A stretch of 64,000 bases of DNA from Candidatus Symbiopectobacterium sp. NZEC151. Its GTDB lineage: Bacteria > Pseudomonadota > Gammaproteobacteria > Enterobacterales > Enterobacteriaceae. This document shows positions 36,618-46,661 of this stretch, one piece after another. The stretch lies in NCBI RefSeq assembly GCF_025962655.1, contig NZ_JAGFPE010000007.1:124001-188000 (forward strand). The letters are read 5' to 3'. The number at the start of each line of letters is the position of its first letter. Within the stretch, counting starts at the first letter, position 1. Below the pieces are notes generated by a model. That model was not told the origin of the DNA. It worked only from the letters and a program-made list of their open reading frames with translations, and ran no database searches. The position numbers and the translations under genes were made by a program.

Positions 36618-37970
36618 TTAGCGCATCGTCACAAACTCTTCCGATGCAGTTGGGTGAATCGCCACGGTATTGTCGAAGTCGCGTTTGGTCGCGCCCATTT
36701 TCACCGCTACGGCAAAGCCTTGCAGCATTTCATCCATGCCAAAGCCGATGCCATGGATGCCAACGATCTTCTCTTCCGGCCCGACACACACCAGCTTCAT
36801 GCGGCACGGCTGGCGATGCTGGGTTACCGCGGTATACATCGCGGTGAAGGAAGAGGTGTAGACTTTAACCTGATCATCACCGAATTTTTCCCGCGCTTGC
36901 GGTTCGGTCAGCCCGACGGTGCCAATCGGCGGATGGCTAAACACCACGGTGGGAATATTGGTGTAATCCAGATGCTCTTCCGGCTTGTTGTTAAACAGCC
37001 GTTCTGAGAGACGACGCCCCGCCGCAACAGCCACTGGCGTCAGTTCAACGGCACCCGTGTTGTCGCCCACCGCATAAACACCGGGCACGTTGGTGTTCTG
37101 GTATTTATCCACCTTGATAAAACCGCGCTCATCTTTGATGACGCCCGCCGCTTCAATATTCAGGTTATCGGTTGCCGGTTCGCGACCAATTGCCCAAATC
37201 AGGCAATCCACGGTATAGGATTCACCGTTGGTCAGATGCAGGGTCAGGCTGCCATCCGCGTTCTTTTCCACCGCCTGTGGCGTGGATTCGGTATGTAGCA
37301 ACGGACCTTCTGCCTTCATCACTTCCACCAGCGTACTGAAGATCATCGGATCGAAGCTGCGCAACGGCGTGTGCTTACGCACAAACAGATGGGTTTCGGA
37401 ACCGAGCGCGTTCACGACGCCGGCGATCTCAACCGCGATATAACCTGCACCGACAATTGCCGTGCGCTTTGGCAATCCGTTAAGCGCAAAAAAACCGTCG
37501 GAATCGATGCCGTACTCTGCACCGGGAATCGAAGGACGTGTCGGTCGCCCGCCCGTTGCAATCACGATATGGTCGGCAGTGATGGTTTCGCCATTCACTT
37601 CAACGGTGTGCGCATCGACAAAACGCGCAAAGCCGTGGATGACGTCCACCTGGTTTTTGCCCAGCACAGTGTTGTAGGACTGATGAATGCGATCGATATA
37701 GGCACTGCGGTTCTTCACCAGAACATCCCAGTTAAAAGCGTTAACCGTGGTATCAAAACCATAGTCCGGCCCATACTGGTGGATCGCTTCGGCAATCTGC
37801 GCCGCGTGCCACATGACCTTTTTCGGTACGCAGCCGACATTCACGCAGGTGCCGCCCAGGTACTTTGCTTCAATCAACGCACATTTTTGCCCATACATTG
37901 CCGCACGGTTAATGGACGCGATACCGCCACTGCCGCCACCGATGGCGAGATAGTCATAATGCTTTGTCAT
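36618..37970 (-). CDS. gor: glutathione-disulfide reductase
   Basis: A 450-residue FAD- and NADPH-dependent reductase, the same length as E. coli Gor. [20 protein letters not shown] is the FAD motif. The redox disulfide is C42/C47 in [20 protein letters not shown] binding is at [15 protein letters not shown], and the catalytic histidine is in [11 protein letters not shown] at the C-terminus. The start is ATG 37970; a longer frame upstream is not conserved. rlmJ lies upstream on the same strand, as in E. coli. Confidence 0.97.
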   Translation of the reverse strand: MTKHYDYLAIGGGSGGIASINRAAMYGQKCALIEAKYLGGTCVNVGCVPKKVMWHAAQIAEAIHQYGPDYGFDTTVNAFNWDVLVKNRSAYIDRIHQSYNTVLGKNQVDVIHGFARFVDAHTVEVNGETITADHIVIATGGRPTRPSIPGAEYGIDSDGFFALNGLPKRTAIVGAGYIAVEIAGVVNALGSETHLFVRKHTPLRSFDPMIFSTLVEVMKAEGPLLHTESTPQAVEKNADGSLTLHLTNGESYTVDCLIWAIGREPATDNLNIEAAGVIKDERGFIKVDKYQNTNVPGVYAVGDNTGAVELTPVAVAAGRRLSERLFNNKPEEHLDYTNIPTVVFSHPPIGTVGLTEPQAREKFGDDQVKVYTSSFTAMYTAVTQHRQPCRMKLVCVGPEEKIVGIHGIGFGMDEMLQGFAVAVKMGATKRDFDNTVAIHPTASEEFVTMR

Positions 37971-38030
37971 GAGAAGATCCATGGTTAAGTGAAGAGAATA
38001 AAACGCAGTGTAACCCCTGAACTCGGTCTG

Positions 38031-38059
38031 CGGCAAAACCGTTAACGTCGGTTTTGCCG
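38031..38059. terminator. hairpin between rlmJ and gor
   Basis: 10-bp perfect stem CGGCAAAACC/GGTTTTGCCG with a 9-base loop. It has no U-tract on the minus strand, so its function as terminator is uncertain. Confidence 0.35.
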
Positions 38060-38087
38060 ATGGGTGCAACAGGCAAAACCTGTCAGC

Positions 38088-38930
38088 TTATTCCGGCACC
38101 ACTTGTTCAATCAGCGTATGCCCAGTGCCGTTAGGCGCAAGCACACCGTGCAACCACGGCAGTAGCGCTTGCATTTGCGCGTGCAGTTTCCACGGCGGAT
38201 TGATAACAATCATGCCCGAAGCCGTCATGCCATAGCGATCGCTGTCCGGCAGCATCGCCAGTTCAATTTGCAGAATATTACGGATACCGGTGGCTTCCAG
38301 GTCTTTGAGCATGCGTTTGATTTGCTGGCGTAATACCACCGGATACCACAGCGCGTACACGCCGGTGGCAAAACGTTTGTAACCTTCCTGAATCCCTTGC
38401 ACCACTGCCTGATAGTCGGTTTTCAATTCGTAGGGGGGGTCTATCAGGATAAATCCCCGGCGAGAGGCGGGCGGCAACTGGGATTTCAACTGCCGATAGC
38501 CATCTTCACGCACCACTTTCGCTCGTGCGTCACGTTGAAACTCGCCGCGCAGCAACGGGAAGTCGCTAGGATGCAATTCCGTCAGGTGGATATTGTCCTG
38601 CTCGCGCAGCAGTTGGCGAGCAATCAGCGGCGAACCGGGGTAGAAACGTAGCGTACCGTTGCTGTTATAAGCTTTAACCGCATTCAGGTAAGGGGTCAGC
38701 GCTTCGGGAATATCATCCCGCTGCCACAGTTTGGCAATACCTTCCAGATACTCCCCGGTGCGCTCCGCATGTTCACCACTGAGCTGATAACGCCCGGCCC
38801 CTGCATGGGTATCCAGATACAGAAACGGTTTCTCTTTCTCTTTGAGCGCAGTAATGATCAGGCTCTGAACGGTGTGCTTCAGTACGTCGGCATGGTTGCC
38901 GGCATGGAAACTGTGGCGATAACTCAACAT
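38088..38930 (-). CDS. rlmJ: 23S rRNA (adenine-2030-N6)-methyltransferase
   Basis: A 280-residue SAM-dependent enzyme (E. coli 280). MLSYRHSFHAGNHADVLKHT at ATG 38930 is the signature start; an upstream in-frame ATG adds 20 unrelated residues. Catalytic motif IV is DPPYEL, and LYLDTHAGAGRYQL binds SAM. It methylates A2030 of 23S rRNA. Confidence 0.96.
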   Translation of the reverse strand: MLSYRHSFHAGNHADVLKHTVQSLIITALKEKEKPFLYLDTHAGAGRYQLSGEHAERTGEYLEGIAKLWQRDDIPEALTPYLNAVKAYNSNGTLRFYPGSPLIARQLLREQDNIHLTELHPSDFPLLRGEFQRDARAKVVREDGYRQLKSQLPPASRRGFILIDPPYELKTDYQAVVQGIQEGYKRFATGVYALWYPVVLRQQIKRMLKDLEATGIRNILQIELAMLPDSDRYGMTASGMIVINPPWKLHAQMQALLPWLHGVLAPNGTGHTLIEQVVPE

Positions 38931-39120
38931 AACGGTTTTTGTTCCGGTGAAATAAGCTGGGGTGCCCGAAGGCAAGATCATGTCTCGCACAGTATAAACG
39001 TTCTGCCGCAGAAAATATCACCGGAAAACCATAACGCAATCCTCTCGCAATCCCCCTTGCCGAAAGGGTCGATCGACCGTTATATTATTAAGTATATAAC
39101 GGTAATGAGTGGAGAACATC

Positions 39121-39435
39121 GTGGCAAACCCCTTTGGCGATGGCGTTATGGACGGGCTTAAAGCCCAAACGCCCCAGCCATTATGCGAAATTCAGCATCA
39201 TGGTATCGAATATCGACGCGGTTATATCTGTGGATACGCGTATAACCTGGCGGAAGCGGTGGGCGATCGGCAAAAAGCCGCGTTTGAGGCGGGCCTGCTG
39301 TCGCGGCGCTATGGGCTGGAGCGTGACCGTATCGCTGAGTTTTTTAGTGAATACGGCAACCCACAAACCGTGGTCTACTTTTATGCCGGTTATGATACGC
39401 CGGGAGGGAATGAGGCAGTACGTATGGCACGTTAA
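39121..39435 (+). CDS. DUF2623 (YghW-like) small protein
   Basis: A 104-residue cytosolic protein. GTG 39121 is chosen because GGAG sits six bases upstream. It reads ANPFGDGVMDGLKAQ, then YRRGYICGYAYNLAEAVGDR, AGLLSRRYGLERDRIAEFF and a C-terminal FYAGYD. This matches the pattern of E. coli YghW (DUF2623). The function is unknown. It is divergent from rlmJ and has no obvious operon partner. Confidence 0.75.
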   Translation: MANPFGDGVMDGLKAQTPQPLCEIQHHGIEYRRGYICGYAYNLAEAVGDRQKAAFEAGLLSRRYGLERDRIAEFFSEYGNPQTVVYFYAGYDTPGGNEAVRMAR

Positions 39436-39670
39436 ACACAATACCGCTCTCTTCACGCTGCCCGCTACATCGCAGTGAAACATCTGCGCAGTACCCCATG
39501 CTGACGTGTGCAATACGCGCGGTTTTCACATGCTCAGGGAATTTTCCCCGGTTCATTGATTTTTGCCCTTTCTGGCCTCATGTTAATTAATAATTCGCCC
39601 TTTTTTGCCAGCGCCGCCGTTCGCGCGATGGCCCTTGCCGCTGGCTGACACATAACGATAGGACCGTGAT

Positions 39671-41713
39671 ATGACGAATCCATTATTGACCCCGTTCGTG
39701 CTGCCCCCGTTTTCCGCCATCAACGTCGATGACATCGTCCCCGCCATTCAGTCCGTTCTGGCGGACTGTCGCAATGAGATTGAGCGTGTGGTCGCGCAGG
39801 GCACGCCGTTCACCTGGGAAAATCTGTGTCAACCGTTGGCAGAAAGCGACAATCGTTTGGGCCGTGTGTTTTCCCCTATTAGCCATCTCAATGCTGTAAA
39901 AAATAGCCCTGAGCTGCGTGCTGCCTACGAGCAGTGCTTACCGCTGCTCTCGGATTACAGCACGTGGGTCGGGCAACACACCGGGTTGTATCAGGCCTAT
40001 CGCGACCTGAAAGAAGGCCCCCACTACGCCACATTGAACGTGGCGCAGAAAAAAGAGGTGGATAACGCGCTGCGCGACTTCGAACTTTCCGGCATCGGTT
40101 TGCCGCCGGAAAAACAGAAACGCTATGGCGAAATTGCCGCGCGTCTGTCTGAACTGGGGGCGCAGTACAGCAATAACGTGCTCGACGCCACCATGGGTTG
40201 GAATAAACACATCACTGACGTTGCGCAGCTTGAAGGGATGCCGGAAAGCGCACTGGCCGCCGCCGCCGCACAAGCCGAGGCCAAAGGGCTGGAAGGTTGG
40301 CTGCTGACGCTGGATATCCCCAGTTATCTGCCGGTTATGACCTACTGTGCCAATCAGGCGCTGCGTGAAGAGATGTATCGCGCCTATGCGACCCGCGCCT
40401 CCGATCAGGGGCCGAATGCGGGCAAGTGGGATAACAGCGAAGTGATGGCCGAGGCGCTGGCGCTGCGCCATGAACTGGCACAACTGTTGGGCTTTGACAG
40501 CTTTGCCGATAAATCCCTTGCCACCAAAATGGCAGAAAATCCGCAGCAGGTGCTGGATTTCCTGAACGATCTGGCGACGCGTGCCCGCCCACAAGGGGAA
40601 GCAGAGCTGGAGCAACTGCGCGCCTTCGCCAAAGCGCATCATAACGCTGGCGAACTGCAACCGTGGGACATCACTTACTACAGCGAATTGCAAAAGCAAC
40701 ACCTCTACACCATCAGTGACGAGCAACTGCGCCCTTATTTCCCTGAGCAACGCGCGGTTGAAGGGCTGTTTGAAGTGGTGAAACGCATATACGGCATCAC
40801 AGCCAAAGAGCGTCACGACGTGGATGTGTGGCACCCGGAAGTGCGTTTCTTTGACCTGTTTGATGAAAGCGGCGAGCAGCGCGGCAGCTTCTATCTCGAT
40901 CTGTATGCACGCGAGCACAAGCGCGGTGGTGCCTGGATGGGCGACTGTGTCGGGCGTCTGCGCAACAGCAACGGTGAACTGCAAAAACCGGTCGCCTATC
41001 TGGTGTGTAACTTCAACCGTCCGGTCAATGGCAAACCCGCACTGTTCACCCATGATGAAGTGATAACGCTGTTCCACGAATTTGGCCACGGTTTGCACCA
41101 TATGCTGACGCAGATCGATACCGCCGGCGTCGCGGGTACTAACGGTGTACCGTGGGATGCCGTCGAACTGCCGAGCCAGTTTATGGAAAACTGGTGCTGG
41201 GAACCGGAAGCGCTGGCGTTCATCTCCGGTCACTACGAAACCGGCGAACCGCTGCCGCAAGCCATGCTGGACAAGATGCTGGCGGCCAAAAATTATCAGG
41301 CCGCGCTGTTTATCCTGCGTCAGCTCGAGTTTGGATTGTTCGATTTCCGCCTGCACGCGGAATACGATCCGGCAAAAGGGGCACAAATTCTGCCAACGCT
41401 GGTCGATGTCAAAGCCAAGGTTGCGGTGGTGCCAAGCCCAAGCTGGAATCGTTTCCCGCACGCCTTCAGCCACATCTTCGCAGGCGGTTACGCCGCAGGT
41501 TACTACAGCTACCTGTGGGCCGATGTTCTGGCGGCAGACGCCTACTCGCGCTTTGAAGAGGAAGGCATTTTCAACCGCACCACCGGCCAGTCTTTCATGG
41601 ATAACATCCTGTCGCGTGGCGGTTCCGAAGCGCCGATGGATCTGTTCAAGCGCTTCCGTGGCCGTGAGCCACAGCTTGATGCCATGCTGCAACACTATGG
41701 TATTAAAGGGTGA
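39671..41713 (+). CDS. prlC: oligopeptidase A
   Basis: A 680-residue cytoplasmic M3-family zinc metallopeptidase (E. coli 680) that degrades short peptides, including signal-peptide fragments. The zinc motif HEFGH begins at residue 469 ([13 protein letters not shown]), with the third ligand in [13 protein letters not shown]. It overlaps rsmJ by four bases (GTGA), as in E. coli. A 585-residue open frame antisense to it is a shadow. Confidence 0.98.
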   Translation: MTNPLLTPFVLPPFSAINVDDIVPAIQSVLADCRNEIERVVAQGTPFTWENLCQPLAESDNRLGRVFSPISHLNAVKNSPELRAAYEQCLPLLSDYSTWVGQHTGLYQAYRDLKEGPHYATLNVAQKKEVDNALRDFELSGIGLPPEKQKRYGEIAARLSELGAQYSNNVLDATMGWNKHITDVAQLEGMPESALAAAAAQAEAKGLEGWLLTLDIPSYLPVMTYCANQALREEMYRAYATRASDQGPNAGKWDNSEVMAEALALRHELAQLLGFDSFADKSLATKMAENPQQVLDFLNDLATRARPQGEAELEQLRAFAKAHHNAGELQPWDITYYSELQKQHLYTISDEQLRPYFPEQRAVEGLFEVVKRIYGITAKERHDVDVWHPEVRFFDLFDESGEQRGSFYLDLYAREHKRGGAWMGDCVGRLRNSNGELQKPVAYLVCNFNRPVNGKPALFTHDEVITLFHEFGHGLHHMLTQIDTAGVAGTNGVPWDAVELPSQFMENWCWEPEALAFISGHYETGEPLPQAMLDKMLAAKNYQAALFILRQLEFGLFDFRLHAEYDPAKGAQILPTLVDVKAKVAVVPSPSWNRFPHAFSHIFAGGYAAGYYSYLWADVLAADAYSRFEEEGIFNRTTGQSFMDNILSRGGSEAPMDLFKRFRGREPQLDAMLQHYGIKG

Positions 41714-42456
41714 ACATCAGCCTGCTGACAGAAGGGGGCGCCGATAGAGGCGCCCTTGATGCATTAGCGGCACGCTGGGGATTACAGGACGATCCCGCCG
41801 CGACGCTGGCGCTGGTGCTAACGCCAGAACGCCTGGAGTTGCGCAAACAGGATGAAGAAAAGCTTGGCGCTATCTATGTCGATTTCGTCTCCGGCGCAAT
41901 GGCTCACCGCCGTCGCTTTGGCGGCGGGCGCGGCGAAGCGGTTGCCAAAGCGGTCGGTATCAAAAAGGATTATCTGCCGGACGTTGTGGATGCCACCGCC
42001 GGGCTGGGGCGTGACGCCTTTGTGCTGGCCTCGTTAGGCTGTCATGTCCGCATGCTGGAACGTAACCCGGTGGTTGCCGCGCTGCTCGACGATGGTTTAC
42101 GCCGTGGCTATGAAGATGCCGAGATAGGCGCGTGGCTGCGCGAAAGATTGACGCTGATTCACGCTTCCAGCCACACGGCCCTGAGCGATATCACACCGCC
42201 ACCGGATGTGGTCTACCTCGACCCCATGTTTCCCCATCGGCAAAAAAGTGCGCTGGTAAAGAAAGAGATGCGGGTGTTTCAATCGCTGGTGGGGGCGGAC
42301 GACGATGCCGATGCTCTGCTGGCTCCCGCGCGGGCGTTAGCGAAAAAGCGCGTGGTAGTAAAACGCCCTGATTACGCCCCGCCGCTGGCGGGCATTGCCG
42401 CCCAATCGATGCTGACCACCAAAAGTCACCGCTTTGATTTTTATCTGCCGCTGTAG
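41710..42456 (+). CDS. rsmJ: 16S rRNA (guanine-1516-N2)-methyltransferase
   Basis: A 248-residue SAM-dependent enzyme starting with GTG at 41710 inside the prlC stop. It has [20 protein letters not shown] for SAM binding and [20 protein letters not shown], the catalytic DPMFP motif of RsmJ. Translation is probably coupled to prlC. Confidence 0.96.
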   Translation: MNISLLTEGGADRGALDALAARWGLQDDPAATLALVLTPERLELRKQDEEKLGAIYVDFVSGAMAHRRRFGGGRGEAVAKAVGIKKDYLPDVVDATAGLGRDAFVLASLGCHVRMLERNPVVAALLDDGLRRGYEDAEIGAWLRERLTLIHASSHTALSDITPPPDVVYLDPMFPHRQKSALVKKEMRVFQSLVGADDDADALLAPARALAKKRVVVKRPDYAPPLAGIAAQSMLTTKSHRFDFYLPL

Positions 42457-42472
42457 TGCGTACATAGGCAAC

Positions 42473-42880
42473 TTACGGTAGTAGCAGCGCCACGAGCCAG
42501 ACTATCCATAAAACACCAATGAGCCATAGGGTGCGTCGACATTGTGTCAACGCCCCCTGCTGACGCTCCACCAACGAAAGCGCCTGTAGCCTTTCACGTC
42601 GCCAGATGAAGCAAAGTATCGCACCAACCTGCGCGTTATTCTCTTGGTTGATTAACGTAAAATACTGCACGTCTAGCCAGAGTCGCCAACACCCCAACCA
42701 CACCATCCCCGTCAGTAGTACGATGACGAAACAGACTGCACCGGGTGGTGTGGTAAAAATGGCCCACACCAGCGGCGGAACGGACAAAAGCAAGAAGAAA
42801 CGCCAGCTGTTCAGCGTTTTTTCTACGAAGCGTGATTGCAGATCGCTCCTGTTTGTTATGCTGTTACTTGTTTCTTCCAT
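42473..42880 (-). CDS. small membrane protein at the end of the ynb cluster
   Basis: A 135-residue protein that I do not recognise. It has two close N-terminal hydrophobic segments (about 27-45 and 48-66) and one at the C-terminus (about 116-134). The soluble middle holds a basic region, FIWRRERLQALSLVERQQ. Its start overlaps the end of the YnbD-like gene by 25 bases, so it belongs to the same transcript. It is not part of the E. coli ynb cluster as I know it. A role with the lipid enzymes is inferred from position only. Confidence 0.65.
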   Translation of the reverse strand: MEETSNSITNRSDLQSRFVEKTLNSWRFFLLLSVPPLVWAIFTTPPGAVCFVIVLLTGMVWLGCWRLWLDVQYFTLINQENNAQVGAILCFIWRRERLQALSLVERQQGALTQCRRTLWLIGVLWIVWLVALLLP

Positions 42881-44142
42881 CTCTCCAGCATCTCCATATG
42901 TTCGGGGGTAAACACCACCTGCGGACGCGCCTCACGTACCCGCATCACCGCGCCAGTGACAGACAACTCCGGATAACGCTGTAATAGCCACGCCGTAACC
43001 ACCAGCGCGCTCCGAGAGAGCCCCAACGCACAGTGGACCAACACGCTGCCTTGCGTTAAGCGCAATTGCTCTAGTGCGTCCACGGCCACGCGCAGTGATG
43101 CCTCATCGGGATTGACCAAATCCAACATCGGCACACACTGATAAACCCCGCCCTGAAGTGCACGGGAACCGGGGAACTCACTGGTCAGATCCAGTACGGC
43201 GCGCTGTGCGGGCGGGCGACGCGGATATGTCCCCAAAAATATGCCATCGATAACTGCATTCATCGCTGGCAAACGTCGAGTATAAAGGCGCATAGAGAAC
43301 AGCATTCCCGTCCGCCAGGGCAACAGCAACCACCAGGCCGCAGGAGATAGCCGCCCTTGGTGGTCTTTTTGCAATGCATCAACGCCAAGAAAGCCATAGG
43401 CCAGCGCCACAATCAGCAGCGCCAGCGTTGGCCACCATAGCCAGAGCGTCAGAAACGTTCCCGCCAGGCAAACTAACGCACCGTAAAAATAGCGCCCGGC
43501 AAGTTGCTGACGCTTACCGCTGGCACGTTGCCAGCGCCATCCGCCTTCATCAGGAATAAGCCAGTCGATCACCATGCCAAGCGCCAGACCTGTCAGCACA
43601 TCAATAAAATGATGCTGCCAGGTGGTGAGCACTGAAATGGCAATCAGCAAAAACCACAAGGTATTCAATTTCTGCCAGATGCCTGTCAGGTGACGATGGA
43701 AATGCCGCCACAGCAGCCAGCACAGAATAATGTGTAACGATGGCGATTGGTTGTACGGTAAGTCGAACTGCTCAAGCTGGCCGAACAGCCACCCTGCCAG
43801 ACCGGTGATCTCCGGCCGGGTAAAGGTAAACTGTAAGGGGAACAACAAAAAACCAATGCAGGCCGTGAGCGATGCCAACACGAGTCGACAGACCAGCCGT
43901 CGCTGCATTTTTAGCGATGTGCAGGCAAACAGTGACAGACCATAGAGCAGATCCAGGCTCCAGTACGGAACAATGGTCAGCGGTATAAAAGGAATGTGCC
44001 GCTCCCAGTCAAACACCAGACTACCGATATTTTCTCGTCCGGCCGTAAACTGATTGACCTGCCCATAGGTTAAGAAGAAGAATGGCGCGAGCAGAGTCAG
44101 CCACCCTAACCCCTGCCAGTAGAGTGAACGCTGACTCGTCAT
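42856..44142 (-). CDS. ynbD: YnbD-like membrane phosphatase (PAP2 plus dual-specificity phosphatase)
   Basis: A 428-residue two-domain protein (E. coli YnbD 430). The N-terminal two thirds is a polytopic PAP2-like domain: PYNQSPSLHIILCW carries the PSxH motif and LTTWQHHFIDVLTG the later His and Asp. The C-terminal ~130 residues form a cysteine phosphatase with SVLVHCALGLSRSALV (HCxxGxxRS). It should dephosphorylate a lipid phosphate. ATG 44142 overlaps the ynbC stop by four bases; the longer frame start at 44184 would overlap ynbC by far more. Confidence 0.88.
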   Translation of the reverse strand: MTSQRSLYWQGLGWLTLLAPFFFLTYGQVNQFTAGRENIGSLVFDWERHIPFIPLTIVPYWSLDLLYGLSLFACTSLKMQRRLVCRLVLASLTACIGFLLFPLQFTFTRPEITGLAGWLFGQLEQFDLPYNQSPSLHIILCWLLWRHFHRHLTGIWQKLNTLWFLLIAISVLTTWQHHFIDVLTGLALGMVIDWLIPDEGGWRWQRASGKRQQLAGRYFYGALVCLAGTFLTLWLWWPTLALLIVALAYGFLGVDALQKDHQGRLSPAAWWLLLPWRTGMLFSMRLYTRRLPAMNAVIDGIFLGTYPRRPPAQRAVLDLTSEFPGSRALQGGVYQCVPMLDLVNPDEASLRVAVDALEQLRLTQGSVLVHCALGLSRSALVVTAWLLQRYPELSVTGAVMRVREARPQVVFTPEHMEMLERWKKQVTA

Positions 44143-45899
44143 GATGCGCGGCGCACCGCCATGGAAACAGTGAAAATACCCCATTCATCAATCAACTGGG
44201 CGCATTTATCGAAACCCGCTTCCCGCACCAGCGCGTCCATTTCCCCCTGGGTACGGACACGCATCACCCACGCTTTACCATCCTTATGACTGGTCAGTGA
44301 CCACGCGATAGTCTTAAGCTGTGGATGCCAAGGCTGCCCGGTATAGATCAGAATACCTCCAGGCTCAATCGCCTCTGCCAGTCCGGCGAGGGAGTTGCGT
44401 ACCAGCGCATTTTCAGGGAACAGCTCGTACAAACCAGAGACAATACCCAGCGTAGGGCGAGGTTCCAACGATGCCAGTTCTTCGCGGTTAAAGGCGTCGC
44501 CACGTTCAAATCTCGCATGCCCCCCCATACCACGAGAGGCGATCATCTCTTGTCCCTGCTTTACGTTCAGTTCGCTGTAGTCACGCAGCAAAATCTCGCT
44601 CACCGCAGCATCACCTTCCAGCGCATCAAGAACATAGCGCCCGTGCCCAGCGGCAACATCGACCACTCGGACCGTTTTTCCCTCTTCAACCAGTGCCGTA
44701 ACCGCCTGCTGAATCAGCATCTGGAGGTGGATTTTGCGCTGACGGATCCCTCGCCACCCCACGCTGTTGAGATATTGCTTGTCGATCAGACGCCCCAACG
44801 CGCTGCTTCCCTGAGGCTGGTTTCGATAGACATAATCCAGCGTACTTCCGGAATCAAACCCGGTTTCAAACCCCAAACGGACGCCCGTGGACTGCGTGCC
44901 CAGCATCTTCATGCCATAACGCAAACCACGATACGCGATATCGTCCAGCGAGTAAGGCTCCGGCCCGCCGCGTAGCATCTGCCAGCTATCAGCACCATGG
45001 CTCCAGCGATCTTCATTACTGTAGTCAAAACGCTGTGGCGGCATGGCGTACAGCGTATCGATAAAGCCGCGCATCTTGTCGAAAGCCAGGTGCCGCTCTT
45101 TTTCGCCCAGCGTGTCGTGATAAAAATCCGGCAATACATGCAGTTCTTTAATGGGATTACGCAGACGCTGATAAAAATCAATCTGCGGCTGTCGATGCAC
45201 CACGTAATCGGTGCCGGAAACCAGCAGTTGCACAGGCAAGGTAATGGCACTGGCATCGCTGACGATGCGTTCCGCCGCGTTGTAGAGATCCAGCAGAATA
45301 TTCACCGCAATGGGGCGGGTAATCAGTGGGTCTTGGTTAAAACTCTCCACACGTTGCGCATCGTGTGTCAGATATTTGCCTTTCACATAGGAGTTAACGA
45401 AAAACAGGCCCCGCAGGCGATGCATCAACGCCAGACCCGGGCGCGCAAACGGTACATACAATTTAACCTTGAATGCAGGCGATGCGAGCACCAGGCCGCG
45501 AATGGGCGGTGCGTAATCATGCGCCCAGGTGGCAACCAGCACCGCACCGACACTTTGCGCCACCACCACCACATCCTCCATTGAAACCCGGCTATCATCA
45601 GCGGCAAAACGGACGAACTCGTCAACATCCTGCACTGAACGAGACAATGAGGGACTATAGCCACGCTGACCGGGAGAACGTCCATGACCACGGGCATCCC
45701 AGGCATAAAATGCGGTATCCGGCATCGCCAGTTCATCAACAATGTGTTGCAGTCGCCCGGAATGCTCATGCCCTCGATGAAACAAGACCATCACCTTGGG
45801 CGTTGCGCCCACTGACATTGCAGGCCAGTGGCGATAAAACAGTTCGGTGTTATCACTGGTCAAAAAAAACCGCTCGTCCGCCGTCCGTAAATTGCTCAT
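44139..45899 (-). CDS. ynbC: YnbC-like fusion of alpha/beta hydrolase and methyltransferase
   Basis: A 586-residue soluble fusion (E. coli YnbC 585). The first ~290 residues are a monoglyceride-lipase-type alpha/beta hydrolase with the oxyanion loop VLFHRGHEHSGRL and nucleophile elbow AQSVG, where the usual first glycine of GxSxG is alanine. The last ~230 residues are a class I methyltransferase, with SAM motif VRVVDVAAGHGRYVLDAL. It lies between ynbA and ynbD and overlaps ynbD by four bases. A lipid or lipid headgroup is the likely substrate; this is an inference from neighbours. Confidence 0.88.
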   Translation of the reverse strand: MSNLRTADERFFLTSDNTELFYRHWPAMSVGATPKVMVLFHRGHEHSGRLQHIVDELAMPDTAFYAWDARGHGRSPGQRGYSPSLSRSVQDVDEFVRFAADDSRVSMEDVVVVAQSVGAVLVATWAHDYAPPIRGLVLASPAFKVKLYVPFARPGLALMHRLRGLFFVNSYVKGKYLTHDAQRVESFNQDPLITRPIAVNILLDLYNAAERIVSDASAITLPVQLLVSGTDYVVHRQPQIDFYQRLRNPIKELHVLPDFYHDTLGEKERHLAFDKMRGFIDTLYAMPPQRFDYSNEDRWSHGADSWQMLRGGPEPYSLDDIAYRGLRYGMKMLGTQSTGVRLGFETGFDSGSTLDYVYRNQPQGSSALGRLIDKQYLNSVGWRGIRQRKIHLQMLIQQAVTALVEEGKTVRVVDVAAGHGRYVLDALEGDAAVSEILLRDYSELNVKQGQEMIASRGMGGHARFERGDAFNREELASLEPRPTLGIVSGLYELFPENALVRNSLAGLAEAIEPGGILIYTGQPWHPQLKTIAWSLTSHKDGKAWVMRVRTQGEMDALVREAGFDKCAQLIDEWGIFTVSMAVRRAS

Positions 45900-45942
45900 G
45901 AGAATAATGTCCTTATATTTGCCGGTGGGTTGTCCAACAGTA

Positions 45943-46548
45943 TCAATTTACCCGCTCTTCGCCTAACACACTCCGACAGCGATTCACCACGGTCCACAGC
46001 AGCAGTAGGGTTGCAATGCCCCACACGGCATTATTCCACACGGTAAGCTGCGGCCAGATAGCCAGCCCCAGCCCCCAGGCACCAAAGACCAGCGCCCTGT
46101 CGCTCTTGCCCAACGGGCCAGCATAGCTGCGTACCCCATTGATGGTTTGCGCTAGCACGCCACAAAACTCCGTCATCAGCGCACAAAGCAGCATCACCAC
46201 AACCAGCAGCGCATGGCTGTTGGGAAGCAGCATAAACGGCAAATACAGCGCGATATCAGAGATAACATCACCGGTTTCATTAAGGATGGCGCCAAGCTTC
46301 GATTGTTGATGACACTCGCGTGCCAACATGCCATCCAGTGCGTTGAGTGCCATCCGCACAAATAACACCACGGGCAGAAGGGCGAACAGGGCAGGATCAG
46401 GAAATATAAAGAGCGCTGCACCGGTGATAATAGACAGTGCAACGGCTGAGATCGTGACGTGGTTGGCAGTAACGTGGTGTTTGTGCAACCAAAACATTAA
46501 TGGGCGTAAACATGCCTGAAAGGCGGGTTTTACCTGATAAAGCGTCAT
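45943..46548 (-). CDS. ynbA: YnbA-like CDP-alcohol phosphatidyltransferase
   Basis: A 201-residue inner-membrane enzyme with about five or six hydrophobic segments. The CDP-alcohol signature region reads NALDGMLARECHQQ then GAILNETGDVISD. Compared with the canonical D-x2-D-G-x2-A-R...G-x3-D-x3-D, the first and third aspartates are asparagine while the second and fourth are kept. I believe E. coli YnbA has the same substitutions. Related enzymes transfer a phosphatidyl group from CDP-diacylglycerol to an alcohol. It starts the operon ynbA-ynbC-ynbD; the CDP-diglyceride synthase-like ynbB present in E. coli between ynbA and ynbC is missing. Confidence 0.88.
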   Translation of the reverse strand: MTLYQVKPAFQACLRPLMFWLHKHHVTANHVTISAVALSIITGAALFIFPDPALFALLPVVLFVRMALNALDGMLARECHQQSKLGAILNETGDVISDIALYLPFMLLPNSHALLVVVMLLCALMTEFCGVLAQTINGVRSYAGPLGKSDRALVFGAWGLGLAIWPQLTVWNNAVWGIATLLLLWTVVNRCRSVLGEERVN

Positions 46549-46661
46549 TATGGTTCTCTGATAATGCGAACATTTTCATCATTGTGTATCAATCAACCAG
46601 ATGAAGAGTAGTGATTTCCATTGTTTATCCGCAAAATCAGAATTTACGACGCCAAGCGTTG

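Noticed and set aside
39938-41695. 585-codon minus-strand open frame antisense to prlC
   Set aside because: prlC on the other strand has an intact zinc site and E. coli length; the antisense frame has no domain or start signal.
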